NCBI GenBank assembly: GCA_964529285.1
Contig: CAZGWK010000003.1
Coordinates: 65,963 to 129,962 of the forward strand
Source: SURF-21 sp964529285
GTDB taxonomy: Bacteria; Actinomycetota; Geothermincolia; Geothermincolales; RBG-13-55-18
Direction: 5' to 3'
DNA: 64,000 nt
Shown: positions 27,716 through 36,183 of the stretch, piece after piece
Layout: every line of letters starts with the position of its first letter
Position numbering within the stretch: the stretch's first letter is position 1
Made by a program: the position numbers and the translations under genes
The notes under the pieces: model-generated
What the model was told of the DNA's origin: nothing
Seen by the model: only the letters and a program-made list of their open reading frames with translations
Database searches by the model: none

Positions 27716-28918
27716 CTAAGGCCTTGCCCTTTCCTTGATGAGAAGATCCATAAGTTGCCAGGCCGGAAAACGCGAGTGGCTGCCGCTCGCCGCACCTTTC
27801 TCGCTGAAGGAGGTCCCCCCGTCGGGCACGATATGCGGGTAGTATATCGCGAAAGGGACGGGGTCCGCCACATGGGTACGAACCTCAAGGGGGGTAAAAT
27901 GGTCCGGCATGAGGAGGAAGGCGAAATCCTCGTTCAAGCGCACCGTCTCGTCGAGAAAAGGCCCCACGATATCCCTGTCGAAATTTTCCAGGGCCTCGAC
28001 CTTGGCCTCCCAGTTACCTTCATGGCCTGCTTCGTCAGGTGCCTCGACGTGCAGGTAGACGAAATCCCTGCTGCGCAGGCTCTCCAGGGCATACCGCGCT
28101 TTGGCCGCATAATCCGTGTCGTAATAACCGGTGGCTCCCGGAACCTCGACCACTTCCAAACCGGCCATTATGCCCAGCCCTTTGATGAGGTCGACGGCGG
28201 TGACGATCGAGCCTTCCAGGCCGTATTTTTCCGGGATGGTCGGCAAAACGGGAGACCTGCCCTGGCCCCAGGGCCAGATCATATTCGCCGGCCTCAGGCC
28301 GCGTTCACGGCGCCATTCGTTCACGCTGTGCTCCGAGAGCAAACGCTTCGAGGTGCGTATCAACGCCACCAGCCTCTGCGCGCTGTCGCCTTGGGGCAGT
28401 ATGGACCGGATCTCTTTTCCCGCCACGTCGTGGGGAGGCTTGCAGCGGTCCTCCAGGAACTTCAAACCCTTGAGGACCAGGAGATGGCGGTATCCGATTC
28501 CCGGGTAGAAGGTCGTATATTCGTCCCCCAGTTTTTCCTGCAGCAAGTCCAGGAGCTGTCTCGCCTCTTCCGTCGTGATATGCCCGGCGCTGTAATCGAG
28601 GAGGACACCTTCATCTTCCGTCACCAGGTTGCAGCGAAAGGCTACGTCCTCGCGTCCCAGGTCCACGCCCATGGAGACGGCCTCGAGGGGCCCCCTACCC
28701 GTATAATATGCGAGCGGGTCGTAGCCCATGATGGAATAGTTGGCTACATCGCTTCCCGGCGTCATTCCCTCGGGTATAGTCTGAGCGGTCCCGGTCACTC
28801 CCTCTTTGGCCAGGAAATCCATATTGGGCGTGTGCGCAGCCTGCAGGGGGGTCATGCCTCCGTACGCCGCGACGGGATAGTCAGCGGCTCCATCCGGCAC
28901 CAGGATAACGTATTTCAT
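27716..28918 (-). CDS. ApgM-family cofactor-independent phosphoglycerate mutase / proposed homoserine kinase
   Basis: 400 residues from ATG 28918 (GGGAGGTAGGG upstream). It has the alkaline-phosphatase superfamily metal motifs of the archaeal-type mutase: VPDGAADYP, PGSDVANYSIMGYDP (nucleophile Ser near 56), HVEAPDEAGHEG and MPDHFTP. A bacterial branch of this family (TIGR02535) found next to hom and thrC has been proposed as a non-orthologous homoserine kinase. This gene directly follows thrC and hom, and no thrB-type kinase is in the window. The alternative is a real phosphoglycerate mutase feeding 2-phosphoglycerate to the 2-PGK/cDPG genes 2.5 kb downstream. Confidence 0.88.
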   Translation of the reverse strand: MKYVILVPDGAADYPVAAYGGMTPLQAAHTPNMDFLAKEGVTGTAQTIPEGMTPGSDVANYSIMGYDPLAYYTGRGPLEAVSMGVDLGREDVAFRCNLVTEDEGVLLDYSAGHITTEEARQLLDLLQEKLGDEYTTFYPGIGYRHLLVLKGLKFLEDRCKPPHDVAGKEIRSILPQGDSAQRLVALIRTSKRLLSEHSVNEWRRERGLRPANMIWPWGQGRSPVLPTIPEKYGLEGSIVTAVDLIKGLGIMAGLEVVEVPGATGYYDTDYAAKARYALESLRSRDFVYLHVEAPDEAGHEGNWEAKVEALENFDRDIVGPFLDETVRLNEDFAFLLMPDHFTPLEVRTHVADPVPFAIYYPHIVPDGGTSFSEKGAASGSHSRFPAWQLMDLLIKERARP

Positions 28919-28935
28919 CCCTACCTCCCGTGGGA

Positions 28936-29991
28936 TCACATGCCAAGCTTCTCCAGTATCGTCTCCATGTGCGGCTGTACAGCCGGAGGTTCCTCCACGC
29001 ATCTTACGGCCAGGTCGGGATCCTTGAGACCATGCCCGGTGAGCACGCACACCACCAGCGCTCCCCTCGGCAGCTCCCCCCGCCTGAAATACTTGTACAG
29101 ACCGGCCACGGATGCAGCAGATGCTGGTTCCACGAAAACACCTTCATGGTCAGCCAGTATGCGGTAAGCATCGAGTATTTCATCGTCGGACACCATATCG
29201 ATCAGGCCCTGGGATTCATCCGCCGCCGCGACCGCCCTCTTCCAGCTGGCGGGATTCCCTATGCGTATCGCCGTCGCCAGCGTCTCCGGCTGTTCGATGG
29301 GGTGGCCCCTCACTATGGGCGCCGCCCCTTCGGCCTGCCAGCCCATCATGCCGGGCAAGCGAGAGATCCTGCCCGCCTCCCGGTATTCGCGATATCCCTT
29401 CCAGTAGGCGGTGATATTGCCGGCATTGCCGACGGGTATGAAATGGTAATCCGGCGCACGGCCCAGCACATCGCAGATCTCGAAAGCCCCCGTCTTCTGC
29501 CCCTCTATCCTGTAGGGGTTGAGGGAGTTCACCAGGACTACGGGAAAGTCCTCGCTTATCTTTCGCACGAGCTGCAGCGCCTGGTCGAAGTTGCCGTCTA
29601 TGGCGATGACCCTGGCGCCGTGGATCAAAGCCTGGGCCAGCTTGCCCAGGGCGATGGCCTTGCTCGGTATCAATACGGCGCAGTCGATGCCGGCACGGGC
29701 CGCGTAAGCGGCGGCCGAAGCGCTGGTGTTTCCTGTGGAGGCGCAGATTACCATCCTGGCGCCTTCTTCAACCGCCTTGGACAGCGCCATGGTCATACCG
29801 CGGTCCTTGAAAGAACCGGTGGGGTTAAGGCCCTCGTACTTGAGGAACACCCTGGCTCCCAGTTGCTTACCGATATAGCCGGCCTCTATCAGGGGGGTGT
29901 TGCCTTCCAGCAGCGTGATCACCGGCGTCTGCGCGTCCACCGCAAGGAACTCCCGGTATGATTCGATCACGCCCATCCATGAAGAACCCAA
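28936..29991 (-). CDS. thrC: Threonine synthase
   Basis: 351 residues from TTG 29991, supported by AAAGGAG six nt upstream. It is a PLP fold-type II enzyme: K62 in GSFKDRGM binds PLP; STGNTSASAAAYAARAG and PVGNAGN are the phosphate- and cofactor-binding loops. It converts O-phosphohomoserine to threonine. It follows hom by 52 bp and precedes the ApgM-like gene by 17 bp: hom-thrC-(proposed kinase) order. Confidence 0.95.
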   Translation of the reverse strand: MGSSWMGVIESYREFLAVDAQTPVITLLEGNTPLIEAGYIGKQLGARVFLKYEGLNPTGSFKDRGMTMALSKAVEEGARMVICASTGNTSASAAAYAARAGIDCAVLIPSKAIALGKLAQALIHGARVIAIDGNFDQALQLVRKISEDFPVVLVNSLNPYRIEGQKTGAFEICDVLGRAPDYHFIPVGNAGNITAYWKGYREYREAGRISRLPGMMGWQAEGAAPIVRGHPIEQPETLATAIRIGNPASWKRAVAAADESQGLIDMVSDDEILDAYRILADHEGVFVEPASAASVAGLYKYFRRGELPRGALVVCVLTGHGLKDPDLAVRCVEEPPAVQPHMETILEKLGM

Positions 29992-30043
29992 TGTTTTCTC
30001 CTTTACTGGCCGTGGAGCCTGCCGCGGTCGTCTCGCGCCATCA

Positions 30044-31351
30044 CTAGGACTCTTCCGGTTCGGTGTCCTCTACCCTGATCACGCTGACGATGCGGTTGAC
30101 GGCCTCCAGCTCCTGCAGCCCCCTGACCGTTGCGCGGAGGCTCTGCTCACGCACGGCGTGGGTGATAAGGATGATGCGCGCCTCCCTGCCCATGCCGTGC
30201 TGTATGACCGATTTGATGCTCACTCCGTTATCCCCGAAAACTCCGGCTATCCTCGCCAGTACCCCCGGCCGGTCTGGGACCTCGAAGATCATGAAGTACC
30301 GGCAGACGACGTCCGCCATGTCCTTTATGTGCTTCTCGTAGAAGCAGGTGCACCCGACCATGCGCCCGCCCGAGAGCATGTTTCGCGAGATGGAGATGAT
30401 ATCCCCGACCACTGCGCTGGCCGCGGGCAGGGAGCCGGCGCCCTTACCGTAGAACATGAGCTCACCCACGGCATCACCGGATACGAAGATAGCATTGTTC
30501 TCGTCCCTCACCGTCGCCAGGGGATGATCGGCGGGGATCATGGTCGGGTGGACGCGTACGCTGATGCCGCCCTCCTCGTCTTTTGCCACGGCCAGGAGCT
30601 TGATCACGTAGCCAAGGTCCCGCCCGAAGGTGATGTCATCCGAAGTGATGCCGGTTATACCCTCGGCGTAGACGTCATCCAGCGTAACGCGCGAGTTGAA
30701 TGCCATCGAGGCCAGTATGGCCAGCTTGGCGGCCGCATCCCTGCCCTCCACGTCTGCGCTGGGATCAGCCTCGGCATATCCCAGCGACTGGGCTTTGGCG
30801 ATGGCCTGTTCAAAGGAAAGACCTTCCTCGGTCATGCGCGTCAATACGTAGTTGGTGGTCCCGTTTACGATACCGAGTATCTGGCTGACTGCGTTTCCGG
30901 CCAGGCTCTGCTTGAGAGGCAGCAATATGGGGATGCCGCCTCCGACGCTGGCCTCGAAGGCTATGTCCACTCCGGCCTCCTCGGCCGCTCTCAAGATCTC
31001 TCCGCCGTGAGTGCTCATGAGCTCCTTGTTCGCCGACACCGCGTGCTTCCCAGCCGCGAAAGCCTCCAGGATGAAAGTGCGTGCGGGCTCGATCCCCCCC
31101 ATGACCTCTACGATGATGTCTATTCCGGGGTCCTCGATCACGCTCCGGGCATGCGTGGTGAGCATCTCGTCGGGCACTTCCACGTAGCGCTGATCCGCCA
31201 GATCCTTTACCGCGATGCGTTCGATCCTTATCTCACAGCCTGTGCGCCTCGAGATGGCTTCCGCGTTTTCCCTCAATATGCGGATGACCCCCGAGCCCAC
31301 CGTGCCGCAGCCTAACTGGCCTATTCTGATTGTCCTTGCATCTTCCATCAT
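30044..31351 (-). CDS. hom: Homoserine dehydrogenase
   Basis: 435 residues. An N-terminal Rossmann NAD(P) site (IGQLGCGTVGSG, 10-21), the catalytic homoserine dehydrogenase domain (GIVNGTTNYVLTRM, EADPSADVEG) and a C-terminal ACT domain (about 350-430; VPDRPGVLARIAGVFGDNGVSI) that normally gives threonine feedback inhibition. It is the first gene of the threonine run. Confidence 0.95.
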   Translation of the reverse strand: MMEDARTIRIGQLGCGTVGSGVIRILRENAEAISRRTGCEIRIERIAVKDLADQRYVEVPDEMLTTHARSVIEDPGIDIIVEVMGGIEPARTFILEAFAAGKHAVSANKELMSTHGGEILRAAEEAGVDIAFEASVGGGIPILLPLKQSLAGNAVSQILGIVNGTTNYVLTRMTEEGLSFEQAIAKAQSLGYAEADPSADVEGRDAAAKLAILASMAFNSRVTLDDVYAEGITGITSDDITFGRDLGYVIKLLAVAKDEEGGISVRVHPTMIPADHPLATVRDENNAIFVSGDAVGELMFYGKGAGSLPAASAVVGDIISISRNMLSGGRMVGCTCFYEKHIKDMADVVCRYFMIFEVPDRPGVLARIAGVFGDNGVSIKSVIQHGMGREARIILITHAVREQSLRATVRGLQELEAVNRIVSVIRVEDTEPEES

Positions 31352-31664
31352 CCGTTCCTCCGCTTCCCGCTCGCCTCGAATACAGTTATTCTACCAGGAA
31401 GAAGACGCACACTCACTTACTGATGTACTGATGATGGCCACGCCGGGAAAGCTGACCGCATATATCCAAGTGTTACAGATATCTGGATCAAGCCCGGGAA
31501 TAGCCCGTATAGAACCCCACTGCCCGGGGACTGCGGGTTCGGTGCGAAGCGACCGTCGCGAGCAGTATACCCGAGAGAAGAACTGCGCTACGGTTATGCA
31601 ACCTGCGGGTGGGGAGCAAGGACCCCTCCGCGGGCTCGGGAAAATACCATGATATAATCCGATT
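31352..31664. other. Divergent promoter region between hom and the HPS/RraA gene
   Basis: 313 bp, no gene. 31520-31547 is a diverged copy of the repeat found exactly at 58138-58162 and 63976-64000 (CTGCCCGGGGAC then GGGTTCGGTGCGA). The plus-strand promoter lies at the right end. Confidence 0.4.
31650..31658 (+). promoter_or_regulatory. Extended -10 promoter, leaderless start of the HPS/RraA gene
   Basis: TGATATAAT followed by 6 nt and then ATG 31665. No Shine-Dalgarno is present. The predicted transcription start coincides with the ATG. The identical nonamer and spacing occur at 42213-42221 on the minus strand. Confidence 0.6.
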
Positions 31665-32963
31665 ATGAAACCAAAGAAGCCTGTTTTGCAGTTGGCCCTG
31701 GACTTCGTGGATCTGGAAAGGGCCGTTCAGGTCGCAGAGGAAGCGGTCGCGGGCGGCGTGGACTGGATCGAAGCCGGGACGCCTTTGATCAAGAGCGAGG
31801 GGCTCAACGTCGTGCGCACCCTGCGCCAGCGGTTCCCCAACCACGTGATCGTGGCCGACATGAAGACCATGGACGCGGGCCGGGCCGAGGTTGAGGTCGC
31901 CGCCAAGGCCGGTGCGAACATCATAGATGTCCTGGGAGCCGCCTCCGATTCCACCGTAAGAGAATGCGTTGAAGCGGCCAGGAACTACGGCGCGGAGATC
32001 ATAGTTGATCTCATCGAAGTCGGAGACCCCGTGGATCGGGCGCGCGCCGCCGAGGCGGCCGGAGCCGACTATATTGCCGTACACACCGCCATCGACGTGC
32101 AGATGCGCGGTGGAGATCCCTTCGAAAGGCTCAAGGTGGTCGCGAACGCCGTTAAAATCCCCATCGCCGTCGCGGGAGGAATAAATTCTGAGACGGCGGC
32201 ACGGGCGGTTCAGAGCGGCGCGGACATCGTAATCGTCGGCGGCGCGATAATCAAGAGCAAGGACGCCCGCAAGGCTGCAGGGGAGATCAAGAATGCCATA
32301 TTGACCGGCGAAACGGTCAAAACGGAGCTGTACAAGCGGGTCGACCTGGAGAACGTGCGAGAGATTCTCCTGCGTGTATCCACTCCCAATATCTCGGATG
32401 CCATGCATCGTTCAGGCGAACTGGAAGGAATATTGCCCATCAGCCCGGGCTTGAAGATGGCGGGACCGGCATTGACGGTACGCTCCTATCCGGGAGATTG
32501 GGCCAAACCCGTGGAGGCAATAGACCTTGCAGACGAAGGCGATGTAATTGTCATCGACTCCGGCGGCATGGGTCCTGCACTGTGGGGCGAATTGGCCACC
32601 CACAGTTGCATCCAGAAGAAAGCCGCCGGGGTAGTGATAGACGGGGCTATCCGCGATACCGTAGAGATACGTGCCCTCGGTTTCCCGGCCTTCTCCCGCC
32701 TGATAACCCCCACCGCAGGGGAGCCCAAGGGTTTCGGTGAGATAAACGTACCCATAAAGGTAGGGGGGAGGCGCGTATATCCCGGGGATTGGATAGTAGG
32801 AGACGATGACGGCGTGATCGTCATACCCAGGGACAAGGTGGTGGAGATAACCAACCGCGCCATGGACGTGCTCGAAAAGGAAAACCGTCTGCGCGGAGAG
32901 ATAGAGGCGGGTTCTACCCTCTCCCAGGTTGCTTACCTGGAGAAATGGGAAAAGAAAAAGTAA
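31665..32963 (+). CDS. Bifunctional 3-hexulose-6-phosphate synthase / RraA-like fusion
   Basis: 432 residues. Residues about 1-210 are a hexulose-6-phosphate synthase of the OMP-decarboxylase superfamily (LQLALDFVDLERA, ADMKTMDAG, VAGGINSETAARAV). Residues about 220-425 are an RraA/HMG-aldolase-like domain with DGAIRD and GDWIVGDDDGVIVIP. Similar fusions are annotated in archaea and some bacteria. HPS condenses formaldehyde with ribulose-5-phosphate or runs in reverse to make pentoses. The partner isomerase (PHI) is not in the window. The RraA half keeps the Arg-Asp pair of aldolase/decarboxylase members, so catalysis is possible. The stop is followed after 6 bp by a REP-like repeat. Confidence 0.9.
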   Translation: MKPKKPVLQLALDFVDLERAVQVAEEAVAGGVDWIEAGTPLIKSEGLNVVRTLRQRFPNHVIVADMKTMDAGRAEVEVAAKAGANIIDVLGAASDSTVRECVEAARNYGAEIIVDLIEVGDPVDRARAAEAAGADYIAVHTAIDVQMRGGDPFERLKVVANAVKIPIAVAGGINSETAARAVQSGADIVIVGGAIIKSKDARKAAGEIKNAILTGETVKTELYKRVDLENVREILLRVSTPNISDAMHRSGELEGILPISPGLKMAGPALTVRSYPGDWAKPVEAIDLADEGDVIVIDSGGMGPALWGELATHSCIQKKAAGVVIDGAIRDTVEIRALGFPAFSRLITPTAGEPKGFGEINVPIKVGGRRVYPGDWIVGDDDGVIVIPRDKVVEITNRAMDVLEKENRLRGEIEAGSTLSQVAYLEKWEKKK

Positions 32964-32969
32964 ACGCCT

Positions 32970-33175
32970 GGGGTCAGCCCTCCATTATCAACACCAAGGG
33001 TCAGCCCTCAACATTCAACACGATTGTGGGCGTGAGATAGCACATGAAACCTTTACGGATCGTGTGGCCCTCCATTATCAACACCAAGGGTCAGCCCTCA
33101 ACATTCAACACGATTGTGGGCGTGAGATAGCACATGAAACCTTTACGGATCGTGTGGAATGTTGAGGGCTGACCC
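32970..33175. repeat. MITE/REP-like element with 90-bp tandem duplication
   Basis: 32977-33066 and 33067-33156 are exact 90-bp tandem copies. The right-hand unit, 33088-33175, is bounded by 27-bp inverted repeats (outer end GGGTCAGCCCTCAACATTC) that differ at a single position, with about 34 bp between: a short palindromic, non-autonomous element. 32970-32995 is identical to 18819-18844. The element abuts the HPS/RraA stop on the left and overlaps the stop of the next minus-strand gene on the right. No transposase is inside. Confidence 0.85.
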
Positions 33176-33945
33176 TACTCTTTGCGGCGGCGCCACTTGT
33201 TCAACCACTGTTTCTTGACGAGATCCGCAGGTTCCTCCTCGCCCGGCGCTGCCGCCTCTATCTCTCCCTCCCCGTACCCTTCGTCGCCGCTTTGCGACGG
33301 TTCCAAGGTGGGGGTTTCGCCTATCAACAAGGCCGCACCCTGGTAATTGGGGACCACCCATATAAGGGCGGTAAAAGGGGCCTCGGCGCCCTTGCGTTCG
33401 GCTATGGCCGACAGGAAAAGGGAAGCCTTGGCGGGATCCGCAGCGCGGCGCAGGATGAGCGTCATATCGCGAGGTCCTATCACCCCGGCCACCACGGGAT
33501 CGCACAACACCGCGATATCGCCGGGTTGGAGTCTTATCTCTTCGACCTGTACGTCTTCCCCGGAATCGGAGCCGAGGAGCCCGGGCTCGCCTCCCGACTG
33601 CCCGAAAACGGATCGCGCCTCACCGTCGTGAAAGAGAAACATCTCTCCACCACCGCTGCGGGCCGCGTAGGCCGTCGCCGAGCTGGCGATTACCACCGCG
33701 AGATCCAGCTCGAGCCCCTCCTGGGACCATTTCTCCGCGATATTCTTGTGTACGTGGCGGAAGATACGCACGAGCATGCGGCCGTAATCTGGAACCTTGA
33801 GGTCGCGCCCTCTCTGCTTGAAGAACTCAAAGAGCAGTGAAATAGTATAGCGTCTCATAGCGAGCTCTTCGAGGCCGGTTTCCTCCGAGCATACTCCGGC
33901 TGCGAACACCAAACCGGATGGGCTACCGCCCTCCTTCATCTTCAA
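33175..33945 (-). CDS. Degenerate PP2C-like (PPM fold) protein
   Basis: 256 residues as bounded here from TTG 33945; the frame stays open upstream to 34023, where ATT follows a good GGGAGGT. Family assignment is tentative. VFAAGVCSEETGLEELA sits where PP2C enzymes have the metal-binding ADGMGG loop; ARSGGGEMFLFHDGEARSVF and LQPGDIAVLCDPVV resemble the PP2C strands around GDSR and DG. The metal-binding aspartates are missing, so a pseudophosphatase is inferred. An acidic linker and the basic tail KKQWLNKWRRRKE follow. The TAG stop is shared with the outer end of the MITE. It is downstream of lysA on the same strand. Confidence 0.6.
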   Translation of the reverse strand: MKMKEGGSPSGLVFAAGVCSEETGLEELAMRRYTISLLFEFFKQRGRDLKVPDYGRMLVRIFRHVHKNIAEKWSQEGLELDLAVVIASSATAYAARSGGGEMFLFHDGEARSVFGQSGGEPGLLGSDSGEDVQVEEIRLQPGDIAVLCDPVVAGVIGPRDMTLILRRAADPAKASLFLSAIAERKGAEAPFTALIWVVPNYQGAALLIGETPTLEPSQSGDEGYGEGEIEAAAPGEEEPADLVKKQWLNKWRRRKE

Positions 33946-34083
33946 GACGAAATAAGGGATATCGGGTGGGGTCTCCCTTTCCCCGCTATAAGCTATGCCG
34001 ATCTCGGCGCTTCCCTCCTGAATCTTTTTTCACCTCCCGATGCCGAAAGCGATACGTGCCCTCAGCGCACTTTCAAGGCGCAC

Positions 34084-35331
34084 TCAAGCCCAGGCTCGTT
34101 CGCCACGTATCAGGTCCTCGTAGGTCTCTCTTTCCCTGACCACGGCAAAGCGTTCGCCGTCCACCATGACCTCCGCGGCACGGCGGCGTGAATTGTAATT
34201 GGATGACATGGTAAAAGCATAGGCACCTGCGCTCATCACGGAGAGCAATTCCCCGGGGTCGCTCCGCGGCAGCGCCCGCCCCCTGGCGAGAAAATCTCCG
34301 GACTCGCAGACGGGCCCGACCACATCCACGGTCTCAAGCTCCCGCTCCGTTTTCAGCACGGGGGTAATCTCGTGGAAGGAACCGTACAGGCTGGGACGGA
34401 TGAGATCGTTCATCGCCGCATCGACCACGATAAAGTCTTTTTCACCGGTACTCTTACGGTACAGCACCCTGGTCAACAGGACACCCGCGTTGCCCATGAT
34501 CATGCGCCCTATCTCCAGTATCACGGTACAGCCTGAATCCTTCAGCACGGGTTCGATCTCCTGGGCGTAATCCCTGGGATATGGTACCTCCTCCTGCTGG
34601 TAGGGTATACCGAAACCTCCCCCTATATTGATGTAGCGGATGGGAATGCCTTGCGCCTGCAGCCGCTCGACAAGGATAGCGATGATCGAGAGGCTCTCCC
34701 GGAAGGGTTCCACCTGGGTAATCTGGGAACCGATATGCTGGTGAACACCTACGACCTCGACGTTGGGCAGGGAAGATGCGCGATCGTAAACCGATAATGC
34801 CTCGTCAATAGCGATGCCGAACTTCGCTTCCTTTAGCCCGGTAGCGATATAGGGGTGGGTTTCGGCGTTTACATCGGGGTTCACCCGCAGCGCGATGCGC
34901 GCCTTGACCCCATGCTCTCCCGCCACGCGGTCGAGGGCCGCCAACTCGGTGGTCGATTCGATGTTGAACATCAATATGCGCGATCTCAGCGCGTAGGCCA
35001 TCTCCTCTTCCGTCTTGCCGATTCCCGCATAGACTATCTTATGCGCCGGTATACCTACCTTAAGGGCCCGGTACAGCTCTCCTCCCGAGACCATATCAGC
35101 CCCGGCGCCTTCCTCCGCCAGGGTCGCAAGCACGGCCAGGTTGGAATTGGCCTTGATGGAATAGCATATGAGGTGCGGCACGCCCGAGAAGGCTTCCTCC
35201 AGGGCAAGAAAATGCTCCCTTAAGGTATGGCGGCTGTAGACATATGCGGGCGTCCCTACTTCTTCCGCTATATGTCGGAGCGGTACGCCCTCGCAATAGA
35301 GTTCGCCGCCTTTGAACTTGAAATCGTGCAT
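34084..35331 (-). CDS. lysA: Diaminopimelate decarboxylase
   Basis: 415 residues. It is an alanine-racemase-fold PLP enzyme: K60 in CYSIKANSN binds PLP, HQHIGSQ and GGGFGIPY bind the phosphate, and CESGD contributes the catalytic Cys. It makes lysine from meso-diaminopimelate. The usual EPGR motif reads EIGR here (ILEIGRMIMGNAG), an unusual change next to the cofactor phosphate site. It follows yjbQ by 18 bp, so the two are probably co-transcribed. Confidence 0.94.
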   Translation of the reverse strand: MHDFKFKGGELYCEGVPLRHIAEEVGTPAYVYSRHTLREHFLALEEAFSGVPHLICYSIKANSNLAVLATLAEEGAGADMVSGGELYRALKVGIPAHKIVYAGIGKTEEEMAYALRSRILMFNIESTTELAALDRVAGEHGVKARIALRVNPDVNAETHPYIATGLKEAKFGIAIDEALSVYDRASSLPNVEVVGVHQHIGSQITQVEPFRESLSIIAILVERLQAQGIPIRYINIGGGFGIPYQQEEVPYPRDYAQEIEPVLKDSGCTVILEIGRMIMGNAGVLLTRVLYRKSTGEKDFIVVDAAMNDLIRPSLYGSFHEITPVLKTERELETVDVVGPVCESGDFLARGRALPRSDPGELLSVMSAGAYAFTMSSNYNSRRRAAEVMVDGERFAVVRERETYEDLIRGERAWA

Positions 35332-35349
35332 ACGGCCCGAGCACCTGCC

Positions 35350-35769
35350 TTATTCCCCGATGAAGGTGATCAGGAGCGAGCGTGATCTGGGCACTTCGTC
35401 GAAATCGACGAAGACCACCTGCTGCCATCTGCCGAGGCGAGCAGCGCCCTCCGCAAAGGGCACGGTAAGGGACGGCCCTAACAACCCAGCCCGCACGTGA
35501 GAATGGCCGTTGGAATCCACACCGCGCCGGTTATGATGATAATCGCGGTCCACGGGAGCGATAAAATCGAACAGGGCGCGAAAATCGTGGCAGACGCCGG
35601 GTTCGTGTTCCAGGGTGGTTATCGCCCCCGTCGCTCCCGGGACGAATATATTCATGATGCCATCCTCGAGGTCGGTCTCCCTGAGCATGCGAGCGAGCTG
35701 TTCGGTGATCTCCACTATATGGGCGTTGCCTTCCGTCTCGAAATCGAGCTGCTTATGTATTACCGCCAT
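35350..35769 (-). CDS. YjbQ family protein (secondary thiamine-phosphate synthase enzyme family)
   Basis: 139 residues from ATG 35769. The family signature is clear: VPGATGAITTLEHEPG, DYHHNRRGVDSNGHSHVRAGLLGPSLTVPF and QVVFVDFDEVPRSRSL. The conserved His/Asp cluster forms a presumed metal or phosphate site. Weak thiamine-phosphate synthase activity has been reported in the family, but the true function is unknown. It is upstream of lysA. Confidence 0.9.
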   Translation of the reverse strand: MAVIHKQLDFETEGNAHIVEITEQLARMLRETDLEDGIMNIFVPGATGAITTLEHEPGVCHDFRALFDFIAPVDRDYHHNRRGVDSNGHSHVRAGLLGPSLTVPFAEGAARLGRWQQVVFVDFDEVPRSRSLLITFIGE

Positions 35770-36183
35770 CGCCTCATTCCTTTCCCACATTCATTATAGA
35801 CACTAGTATGCCGCTGAGGGGAACCGAATAGTCATTTTCATCATCAAGGCTACCATCTGAACATCCTACATAACAGCCTATACCCGCTCCGCGTTCGTGC
35901 TCCGCCCCATTGCGCCGAGGCCGCGGAGGCGGCGCAGGTTCTAGAGGTCCCTGCCGGCTGACATCCCGGGGATCTCGAGTATCCAGGGCAAGCCGCTCAG
36001 CACGCGATCGCCCGCCATGAGCGCAAAAGCATCCATTCCCTTCCCCGACCCTGCAGGCCGCTTGCTTTGCTCTTTCCCACTGCTGCCATCATAATGCTAA
36101 GGAGACGGCGTGAGATCCTCCGAGCCACCCGGGCAGAGGACGATCCCGATGTGAAAAAACAGTGTGGATCGAGAGGAGCGGGT
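35770..36183. other. Intergenic region between yjbQ and the MBL hydrolase gene
   Basis: 414 bp. Frames here are open on the plus strand but lack coding character; the only useful signal is GAGGAGCGGG at 36172-36182, which serves TTG 36184. No repeat or RNA was recognised. Confidence 0.3.

Noticed and set aside
32977..33156. Possible CRISPR-like array
   Set aside because: Only two units, identical along the full 90 bp with no variable spacer; it is a tandem duplication of a MITE.
32929..33165. Plus-strand 78-codon open frame
   Set aside because: It reads through the 90-bp tandem repeat (30 codons per unit) and has no ribosome site; a by-product of the repeat length.
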